From contig BFEA01000360.1 in the NCBI GenBank assembly GCA_003427395.1, positions 159,764 to 185,233 of the forward strand: a DNA stretch of 25,470 nucleotides, read 5' to 3'. The position numbers were made by a program, and so were the translations under genes. A model generated the notes under the pieces. It was given only the letters and a program-made list of their open reading frames with translations. It was not told where the DNA came from and searched no databases. The stretch is from Chara braunii. Taxonomy: Eukaryota; Streptophyta; Charophyceae; Charales; Characeae. Numbering within the stretch: position 1 is the first letter of the stretch; each line of letters opens with the position of its first letter. Below are positions 18,463 to 25,470 of the stretch, piece after piece.

Positions 18463-18468
18463 AATAAA
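18463..18468 (+). terminator. Candidate polyadenylation signal AATAAA, plus strand
   Basis: AATAAA in an AT-rich context, 286 bases after the stop codon at 18175-18177. Confidence 0.4.
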
Positions 18469-18570
18469 AGATTCCTAAGACCGGGAACCGGTGAAGACCG
18501 AAATTGAAGGGTCTCGCTCGAAGCTGGACGCACACAACAGGAAGGGATTTCCATTATTTAATTTATTTTA

Positions 18571-18576
18571 TTTATT
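18571..18576 (-). terminator. Candidate polyadenylation signal, minus strand
   Basis: TTTATT on the plus strand is AATAAA on the minus strand, in an AT-rich stretch (18551-18580), downstream of the minus-strand element. It faces the plus-strand signal at 18463. Confidence 0.4.
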
Positions 18577-18838
18577 GCAACTCACACTCAAAAATCCTGC
18601 GTGACAACCTGTTGGCTTTCCGGTCGTCCTGAGAGGCTCGACTGGAAAAAGTGCGACAACACGCGTCACTTTGAACACTCACACACACACACACACACTT
18701 CACACTAACTACAGTTATGGCAGCTATGGTTGCCTCTACCCTTTCGCTATGCTATGCTCCTTCTCTCTGGCCCTCTTCAGCTCCGGGCTCTCTGCAGATC
18801 TCCTTGCATAAGTCGCTGTGGCAGTGCTTCCGCATGGC
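18577..18838 (-). other. 3' flank of element 2, possible LTR remnant
   Basis: No gene seen. It holds a CA microsatellite and lies between the integrase tail and a minus-strand AATAAA, where a 3' LTR would be expected. I found no matching copy on the gag side of the element, so LTR identity is unproven. Confidence 0.35.
18680..18698 (+). repeat. CA dinucleotide microsatellite
   Basis: An uninterrupted run of CA repeats. Confidence 0.9.
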
Positions 18839-19237
18839 TCACGCAGGAATGAATGAATGGTTGGGCACTGCCTCTTGATTTATACTTCTGCAGCTCGTTG
18901 GTCTGGCCCATTTTCCTTGCCCGAAGTGCACATAGTCCCATGCGGTACTTGCTTCACTGACTGGGGACCGGGACTGCGGACGACCTCTACCTCCTGTTCT
19001 AAAGACATCTTCATCTACAATGCCGTCTATGTCATAGCTTCCATCCATATCCGGGGGGATCATGGATCTTCTTGAAGGGAACTGTTGACTTGTGACACAT
19101 GGCAGCAGCTTTGAAGCATGAAACACAAGGTACGTGTGGAGGTGTGCTGGAATCTCTATAGTGTAGGACGGTCCATCCTCTCCGCCCTTAACTTTTAGAA
19201 CCGGCCACGGTCCTCTATATGCAGGCAGTAACTTCTG
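18839..19237 (-). pseudogene. Integrase C-terminus and chromodomain-like tail, element 2
   Basis: After a TAG at 19240-19238 the integrase frame goes on: L-P-A-Y-R-G-P-W-P-V, a Y-T-I-E-I-P segment and F-H-A-S-K-L-L-P, the typical end of gypsy integrases. Then come Y-D-I-D-G-I-V-D-E, a divergent middle, V-H-F-G, a tryptophan and S-I-N-Q-E-A-V. That spacing looks like a chromodomain (E-I/V-E-x-I-L at the start, V-x-W-x-G, W-x-P), which directs chromoviruses to marked chromatin. Aromatic cage residues are not clear and the middle may be frameshifted, so chromodomain is a tentative call. Confidence 0.6.
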
Positions 19238-20209
19238 CTAGATGTTTTCCTCAGGTGCAAACTCTTTAGCCTTGACCCAGACTAAGTCGCCTACCTGAAA
19301 CTGCGATGGGCGACGATGCTTATTGGCCTGTTCTATCATTCTGTGTTGGGCCTTCCTGAGGTTCTCTACAACTGTTGCTAGTTCTTTCTCGTGCTGTATC
19401 GCAAACTCCCTGGTACCGGGCGGTAGTCTGTGAATCTGATCCCGGTTCAGTCCTTCGAACGGTCTGCGTGGTCTAAAGGACTTGCGCAGCTCATTGGGAG
19501 TGCGACAGGTGGATAGATGCACATTGTTGTTGTATGCACTAGCTACCTTAGGCGAAATCTCATCCCAGTTTATCTGATCGGGTCTAATGTACATGCGCAA
19601 AACTTGTTGTAGGACCTTGTTCATCTGTTATGTCTGACCGTTGATCACTGGATGACGGTCAGATAACATCAACAACTTTGATCCGTAGACTCTCATGAGT
19701 TCCTACCTGTTCTGGCTGGTGAAACGACTATCTCTATCGCTAACTATCGATAATGGGACTCCGTTCTCACTAACCCAATGATTGAAAAATGTATGAATAA
19801 CTAGTTCAGTACGTGCCTCTGCAGGCAAAGGAGCAAAAATGACATACTTGCTAAAACGGTCGACTACGACCATAACTTGGCTCTTGCCATGCCTACTCTT
19901 GACCTGAGTATCCATGAAGTCTATGGACACTGAGTCTCCAGGTTGATCAGGAATAGGCAGCGGTCTGAGAAGACCTAGGGGCGCGCGTGTAGTAGTCTTA
20001 TTCCTCTTGCACACTTTACAACTGCGGATATACTCTATGCAGTCATTCTTTATCCCTGACCAGGTGTACGCACGCATCAGATTTGCTAATGTCTTCTGCC
20101 AACCGAAGTGTCCCTCTGTGTCATGGCATTCCCCTAGGATCAAACTGCGGACTTCCTCACTATTGGGAATGCATAGGCGGTCAAATACATATGTCTTCTC
20201 AAACAACAA
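19238..20209 (-). pseudogene. Integrase core, element 2
   Basis: Counted from 20209, the zinc-binding region has H29, H34, C64 and C67. Core catalytic residues D97 (S-I-D-F-M-D) and D158 (V-S-D-R-D) are present. The third, the glutamate in the G-Q-T-E motif, is replaced by a TAA stop at 19628-19626, and another stop, TAG 19705-19703, comes 25 codons earlier. The frame resumes at 19624 with V-L-Q-Q-V-L-R and ends with V-G-D-L-V-W-V. A one-base shift separates this frame from RNase H. The linker between them is readable in the RNase H frame at 20334-20212. No functional integrase could be made. Confidence 0.85.
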
Positions 20210-20334
20210 TCCTTCCGTAGTGCGGTAGTGTCCTTAACCCTCTTCAGGAGGTCACTGTAGATAGGGTCCTGAGCATACGCTTGCGTTACTTTCTCCTGCA
20301 GGTCTCTCCCTATATCCGGATAATGTACTATGGC

Positions 20335-20796
20335 TCAAAAGTAGTCTGATCTCCTACTCAGAGCGTCCGCAACTACGTTATACTTACCCTTCACTGGCTT
20401 GAGCTCGAAGTCGTACTGGTCTAGTTCAGCAGCCCACCTAGTTAGCTTAGGTGTCATTTTGGCCTGGGTCTTTAACCATCTAAGTGTCTCATGGTCAGAA
20501 TACACTTTGAAGTGCCTCCCAAGCAGATAGTGCTTCCAGTGCTCTACAGCCTGCCTCAGAGCGTACAGTTCTCTCTCATGCGTTGATCTAGCAACCGTCT
20601 CTGACGGCATCCTCGCTGACATGAACTCTACGGGTCTGTAGCCATTGTCGTCGTCTTGCTGCAACACGGCGTCTATACCATACTAACTCGCGTCCGTGGT
20701 GACGACAAATGGCAAAGACGGATCAGCTACTTTGAGGACAGGGTACTCTATTAACGCGCGCTTCAATCTCTTTAGCGCAGACGTACAATCTTTGTC
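20335..20796 (-). pseudogene. RNase H, element 2
   Basis: In the same frame as RT. The start T-T-D-A-S is followed by a TAG, where glutamine is usual before Y-G-I-D-A-V-L. Then come V-E-F-M-S-A-R, T-H-E-R-E-L-Y-A-L, V-Y-S-D-H-E-T-L and N-V-V-A-D-A-L-S-R-R, all standard for Ty3/gypsy RNase H, with the acidic catalytic residues kept. TGA at 20337-20335 ends the frame where a glycine is likely, so it is another point lesion. The stop at 20799-20797 separates it from RT. Confidence 0.85.
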
Positions 20797-21780
20797 TTAT
20801 TGCCAGATTGCCTCTTTCTTAAGCAACCTGCGGTCTGGAGCGGCGATAGTAGAGAATTTCCTTACGAACTTTCTATAGTAATTGGCTAGGCCTCGGAACG
20901 ACCGCAATTCTGTCAATGTGCGGGGCGTCGGCCAGTCTCTAATCGCCGCTATCTTGTTGTCCTCTGGCTTAATGCCATCTCCGTCTAATACGTGGCCCAA
21001 GTACAGGACTTGTGTCTTGGCCCACTCGCACTTCTTCGCGTTGATCTTGAAGTTAGCCTCTCTAAGCTTCTCCAAGACCTGCCTCAAATGACCCTGATGC
21101 TCCTGGAGGGTCTTGCTGAAGACTAATATATCATCTAGATAGACTACTATAAAGTTATCTAACCATGGTCTGAACAAATCATTCATACAGCGCTGAAAAG
21201 TAGCTGGCGCGTTGGTTAGTCCAAAGGGCATCACTATAAACTCATAATGCCCATATCTAGTCCGGAACGTAGTCTTATACTGGTCATCAGGATGGACCTC
21301 TATCTAATGGTATCCGGACTTCAGGTCTATCTTAGAGAAGTACTTGCAACCCTGCACCCGATCTAAGAGATCATGTATCATGGGCAGCGGTTCAACATTC
21401 TTTACAGTAATCGCATTCAAACCCCTGTTCTTTATACACATTCTCATCTCTCCTTCCTTTTTGGGGACAAACAGAACAGGTGCTCCAAAAGGAGATGAAC
21501 TGGGCCTGATCCAACCTTTCTCAAGGAGTTCGTCTAACTGCTTGCGTAACTCCTCTAACTCTCTAAGGGACATCCTGTAGACTGCTCCCTTAAGAGTTCT
21601 ACTGCCAGGCTCTATCTTTATCCTATGCTGGATGGGTGGCGGCACTACTCCTGTCGGCGACTCAGTCAGGTCTTTGAATTCCTCCAGCAACTTGGCTATG
21701 GTTGGATCTGTAGAACTGTCTTCTTTCTAGGCCTCAATGACAGGTCTAACATAAACTACAAAGTCCTGCTCCTCTAACCG
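20797..21780 (-). pseudogene. pol: Reverse transcriptase, element 2
   Basis: One frame with stops near 21728 (TAG), 21306 (TAG) and 20797 (TAA). N-terminal part, counted from 21690: [19 protein letters not shown], a changed C-I-K-N-R-G-L-N in place of C-x-D-Y-R-x-L-N, and block A with D122 ([11 protein letters not shown]). The TAG follows that histidine, exactly where glutamine is nearly invariant. Second part, from 21234: M-P-F-G-L-T-N-A-P-A-T-F, then Y-L-D-D with D34 and D35, L-G-H-V, and F-R-G-L-A-N-Y-Y-R-K-F. Standard chromovirus RT text, inactivated by stops. Confidence 0.9.
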
Positions 21781-21791
21781 CCCCTATTTTA

Positions 21792-22526
21792 CTAGTCGCG
21801 CAAACGCAGGAGCACCGAGACAGCAAAGGTGTTGTCTACACCTGACACATGAAACAGGCGGGCAGTCTTAACCTCGCCTGACGGGCTAGGGAGCCTACAC
21901 TCATGCTCTCTCAAATGGAGTGTGGCCCCTGCTGCCTCTCCCCAATCCATTCCTAGCACTACATCAAAAGGAAGGTCATCCTGTACGAGGAGAGTCAGGG
22001 AATGGAGAACCTTCTCCACCTTCCCATCCTTCTCTAGGCGAAAGTACGCCTGGACTCCCTCTACATAGTCCTCAACACGCATCGTGCGGTTGTCTGCGAG
22101 GACACTGACTATAGGGTCTGCTAACTTTTGGACTTTCAATCCTAGCCTTAGCTTTTTTAGCACCCTACGACTAATATAACTGCGGGTGGCCCCTGAATCT
22201 ATAAGGGCCCCTACTCTGCTTCTAAGCACTTCTACATCTACCAAAATTAGTTGTCCCTTGCTCTCCTTCTTCATTTTGGCCCAGGCTGGCATCCTCTCCT
22301 TCAACTCATCTGCCACGCCTGTGAGGGACGTGCCTAGAGAGATGCTGACACAAGCAGTCTCTGGACAACTAGCTAGGCACGGGCCTGCAATCTCTGCCAT
22401 AGGCTCATGTGGTTTGGGAGTTTCCTGTGTGCACGCGCTCGCTTCCCCATATGGCCTTGAAGTAGGGGCAGTTGTGACCCCTATTGGCGGCTGCCTTTTG
22501 ACTATTGGGCAGCCCAACCGGCCTGC
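21792..22526 (-). pseudogene. Aspartic protease, element 2
   Basis: A 241-codon frame from 22517, open back to TAG 22529-22527. The catalytic motif is at D107 (L-I-D-S-G-A-T) and V-V-L-G-M-D-W, the usual second motif, lies about 75 residues on. The first 70 residues are a proline- and threonine-rich spacer. The end is one frame away from RT, with TAG and TAA close together, so a small indel separates them. Protease of this type cuts Gag-Pol. Confidence 0.8.
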
Positions 22527-22529
22527 CTA

Positions 22530-24398
22530 TACTTGGTCCACGTGCTCCTGCCATATGCGTTGGTCCAAGCCCAAATCTTCCCAGGGCCTGCCCTGTGGCA
22601 ATCCTGGGTGCCATCCTCCTTGAGGTGCCCTTCCACCTCTTTGCTTCGGGGACCGATTAGAACCCTGGCGATTTGGCGGGGGACCTTGACCCCTACCTCC
22701 CACTTGGCGGTTCCCTTGTCCGCCAAGTTGCGCCAACCCCCTGTGCGCCCGGTCCTCGGCCTCCCATGGCCTGGCCCTTTTGGCCCTGGCCTCCTCCTCT
22801 ACTTTGTGGCCTCCCTCCAGCCGCGACAGCAGCATAAGACCTCCCCTGTCCCACGCTACTGTCCTCTTCCTCGAGGCCCCACTCGATCTGACTGTATGGA
22901 ACCTCATCTGTACCACCTTCCTCTAACGTAAGGATCATGTGATCCTTGGGCCTCACCTGGCTTGAGATGGTACGGCCTTTCCACCTTTTTCCCTTGTCCA
23001 GGTCCTTATGCCAGAAAGTGGAAACTGGCATGGACTTTGACTCATACATGACCACTTCCCTACTCAATGCATCATAAGTGATGCCGACCTGTTGAGATTT
23101 GTTAAAGAAATGCCCTCTCAGGGGCTCTGGCATGGCACGATAAAATAATTGAACCAACTGGGGCTCAGTGACCCCATGGTCTGGGACGGCTACCAAATCG
23201 TCCATGGTGCCCTTGAGTGCTCTTGCACTCCTCCACTTTCGCGAGTGAATCGTTTGTAACTTATCAAAGGCCCTGACGCCTCTCGTTGCATCAGCGAACC
23301 GCTCCCTCAGGAGCTTAAGGAATTGAGGAAGGGGGGTGACTTTTGGGTATGCAACCAGGTTGTTTTCACAACCGGCTGCGCGCGCAAGGGACCTGGCAAA
23401 ACTAGCCGCTTCATCCTTAAGGGCCTGGAAGGCCACGAGGACTTGTTCATCTGTCAGGATGTGTTGTAGATACAAATAACTATTGACACTGGCTTCCCAG
23501 TTGTCAAAGTTTTCCTCCTTCTTCCCTTCATATGCATCCGGGAATTTAAGCTTAATTGGGTCCTTGCGAGGCCTAGCCTCGCCCTCTACAACGGCTATCA
23601 CTTTGGCGCCCTCGATAGCGCCCTCACAAAACTTCCCCACATTGTCTCTCAGTTGTTTGACTTCGCCCCCAATGTGGGTGACCATCTTGCGCGCAAAGTC
23701 TCTAAATCCCGACCGCATGGCACTCAAGGCTACTTCTTGGCTCCAACTGGCTTGGCGCTCCTCCATCCATGTTGTTTTCAACACCTCCAGGTACCCCAAT
23801 ACCTTATCCCACTTAGCTTTATCATTTGTCTGGGCCTGCACTTCTTTCCTGCAGTCCTACACCTTCGCCACCTCTGCGGTCAGTTTGTTGACTTCCTCTT
23901 TCCTCCTCTGTTTTTCCCTCTTCATCCTCAATTTTCATGCCAACTTCTGCTCCTCCTCCCTTTCTCGCCGTTTCATAGGGTCCTCTATTGCTCCTAGCTC
24001 ACTGGCTAGTGCATCCCTCTCATCTTGAGTCTCATAAGACTCCGCCTCCTCGTCTTTTCCCAACGATAAATTAGCGACCCACTCACTTATCCTCTTCTCC
24101 ATCTTGTGTCTGTATCCCTCTTTGTGCCACTACTCCCTTCTCCTCCTTCAATACGTTTTCTTCCTTTTTCTTCTTCTGCTGCTGCTTCTTCTTCAACCTC
24201 TTCCTCTTCCTATTGAACCCTCTTCATCTCCTCCTCCAACCTCTTCATCTTAGCCGCCTACTCCTCCGCGATAGCCTTTAACTTTGTCTGCTTCTCGAGC
24301 TCTCTCCTCTCCTTGTTTTCTCTCACTAGGGCGGCCATCTTCTCTTGCTGCTCCTGGGTGTAGGGGCTAGTGCTCTTCCCACTCCGGGTGTCAACCAT
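22530..24398 (-). pseudogene. gag: gag, element 2
   Basis: The likely start is ATG 24398 (M-V-D-T-R-S-G-K-S). The frame has TAG at 24260-24258 and 24212-24210, and shifts near 24110 to the frame that then holds from 24102 to 22693, with TGA 23937-23935 and TAG 23859-23857. Residues before 23841 are highly charged and helical, probably a coiled coil. The capsid part (23841 on) includes F-P-D-A-Y-E-G, W-E-A-S-V, a V-A-F-Q-A-L-K-D-E segment and L-L-R-E-R-F-A-D. The end is glycine-, arginine- and glutamine-rich, shifts frame near 22740 and leads into G-C-P-I without a complete C-x2-C-x4-H-x4-C knuckle, so nucleocapsid looks eroded. Confidence 0.8.
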
Positions 24399-24992
24399 GG
24401 TGATAGATGCACAATCAGAACGATTCCACTCCTCACCACTTAGACTCTAACCCCTGACTGACAAACCTATTAACTCAATCTAAGACTCACAGAATCCGGA
24501 CAGGGATCCTGTCAACAATGGTCTCTAGCCTAGACCTACACTATGGCTGTCACTACTAGACCTATTGCTGATTAGGAGGCATTTAAGGAGATCCCCCGAA
24601 CTCCTCAGGAATTATTTAACGTCGCAGACAGGACGACGCGATCAGCAGGTCTCTCAAGACTTAGACGATCTGTTGTGCAGCCCACAACTCGGATTTCGGG
24701 CCTACCGTGCCACACTGAGCAGCCCGCCGGTCAGTACCGGTCCTTGGGAGGGTTCGTGTCCTCCGGGACAGTCGAGTCGTCAGACACAGCTTTTAGCCCT
24801 ACTCATCCCGTGTGGGTTTGGTCAACAAGACCCTATCCTTCATCCACAGAGTACTATCACCTAAGACAGAAGAGACTCGATGCAAAAAGAATAGACAGAC
24901 AGATTGGACTCAGCAAGTACCAAGGGGTGTGTGCACATCCATAGGGCGAGGGACAGGTTGAAGGTTTGGCGAGATGTTACCGCCTCCAGCTT

Positions 24993-25122
24993 GGTCAAAG
25001 TCTTGGTCAACGCCTTGGTCAACACCGGTCAACTCCCGGTCAGCCCCCGGTCAACTCCCGGTCAGCCCCCGGTCAACGCCGGTCAACACCTCCGGTTAAC
25101 CCTCTCAGTCAACCCTCCGGTC
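24993..25122 (-). repeat. Array of GGTC (minus-strand TTGACC) boxes with 10-12 bp period
   Basis: GGTC starts at 24993, 25005, 25017, 25027, 25038, 25049, 25060, 25071 and 25081, then again at 25119. Seven of the nine regular copies are GGTCAA and two are GGTCAG. The core TTGACC on the minus strand is a W-box (WRKY) core. It lies about 600 bp upstream of the element 2 gag start. Confidence 0.75.
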
Positions 25123-25420
25123 AGCTATGGCTGCCGACTCCTCTTCCTTGCCAACCTTCTTCTCCCTTTCACCTTCCTCGCCTCCTTTCACCCCGGTTGT
25201 CTTCTTCTTCTCTTTTTTTTTTTTTTTTTTTGATCGGCCCTCTCTTCTCCTCTCGGCTATGGACTCTTCCTCTCCCTTCTCGGTCTCTCCCCCTCTGTCC
25301 GGTTTCTCTCCCTCCTTCGTTACTCTGTGGTGACACTCCGCGGCTATGGCTGCTTTTTCTTCCTCCACGTGGGACTGCACAGTCCGCTTCACAGGTACGT
25401 AACAGCCAAACTTGTATCGC

Positions 25421-25423
<3 letters not shown>

Positions 25424-25470
<47 letters not shown>
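25424..25470 (+). repeat. CT dinucleotide microsatellite
   Basis: An unbroken CT run of about 47 bases that reaches the end of the window and probably continues. Confidence 0.95.

Larger units (their letters stand above)
18839..24398 (-). mobile_element. Decayed Ty3/gypsy chromovirus-like retrotransposon (element 2)
   Basis: On the minus strand, gag, protease, RT, RNase H, integrase and a chromodomain-like tail appear in the Ty3/gypsy order over 5.6 kb. Each domain is recognisable from conserved motifs, but in-frame stops and at least three frame changes break the reading frame. RT motifs are standard (P-F-G-L-T-N, Y-L-D-D), so this is a different lineage from element 1. LTRs are not identified. 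Wording of gag and pol resembles Chara braunii predicted proteins from memory. Confidence 0.85.
24399..25470 (-). other. Upstream (5') region of element 2
   Basis: No credible gene. In the minus direction it should hold the leader and 5' LTR. I see no primer binding site matching a plant initiator methionine tRNA and no match to the DNA on the far side of the element. It contains the GGTC array, a 19-base T run at 25213-25231 in a pyrimidine-rich tract, and a CT microsatellite. Confidence 0.5.

Noticed and set aside
22533-22931. 132-codon plus-strand ORF
   Set aside because: Antisense shadow of the glycine-rich gag tail of element 2.
23483-24028. 181-codon plus-strand ORF
   Set aside because: Antisense of element 2 gag; leucine/serine-rich as expected from charged helices read backwards.
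25003-25095. Possible CRISPR-like array
   Set aside because: Units are 10-12 bp with no spacers. It is a minisatellite in eukaryotic DNA.
25105-25392. ORFs on both strands over the pyrimidine-rich end
   Set aside because: Low-complexity lysine/glutamate or serine/phenylalanine runs from simple sequence.

Overview
The window looks like intergenic heterochromatin of a large eukaryotic genome, filled with decayed Ty3/gypsy LTR retrotransposons. The evidence is two gag-pol complements on opposite strands, eukaryote-style microsatellites, AATAAA signals, an 855-base scaffold gap and no bacterial gene structure. From memory only, the gag and pol text of the minus-strand element resembles predicted proteins of the charophyte alga Chara braunii. 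That assignment is a guess I could not check.

Region 1 (1-11934, plus strand): an unusual Ty3/gypsy-like element. Its outer ends share a 155-base direct repeat (1-155 and 11780-11934) with two mismatches, presumably the 3' part of the LTRs. The order is an upstream block of unknown repeated domains (module A three times, 275-1437; module B twice, 1440-2000), gag capsid and a CCHC knuckle (2063-3139), protease (3112-4395), reverse transcriptase (4469-5701), RNase H (5702-6320) and integrase (6321-7751). About 3.2 kb of repeat-rich non-coding DNA follows, with a possible antisense ORF (10104-10400) and the gap (10925-11779). Stops and frameshifts interrupt almost every domain, and two of the three integrase catalytic acids are replaced.

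Region 2 (11935-18480, plus strand): mostly non-coding, but with three intact small ORFs that appear to be distant relatives of the region 1 upstream modules. Two are exactly 84 codons long and resemble module B (15774-16028 and 17096-17350). One of 220 codons resembles module A (17515-18177). A fourth ORF (12231-12725) is a weaker candidate. A 16-base non-coding match and similar TCAG-rich spacers also link regions 1 and 2. This A/B module family is the best candidate here for something undescribed.

Region 3 (18481-25470, minus strand): a more conventional Ty3/gypsy chromovirus-like element, also dead. Read on the minus strand it runs gag with a coiled-coil N-terminus (24398-22530), protease (22526-21792), RT (21780-20797), RNase H (20796-20335), integrase (20209-19238) and a chromodomain-like tail (19237-18839). 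Many of its stops are TAG where glutamine is expected, which suggests C-to-T decay. Its upstream side carries nine GGTC boxes at 10-12 bp spacing and a terminal CT microsatellite. I could not find a matching LTR pair for it. Regions 2 and 3 meet tail to tail, with AATAAA signals about 100 bp apart on opposite strands.
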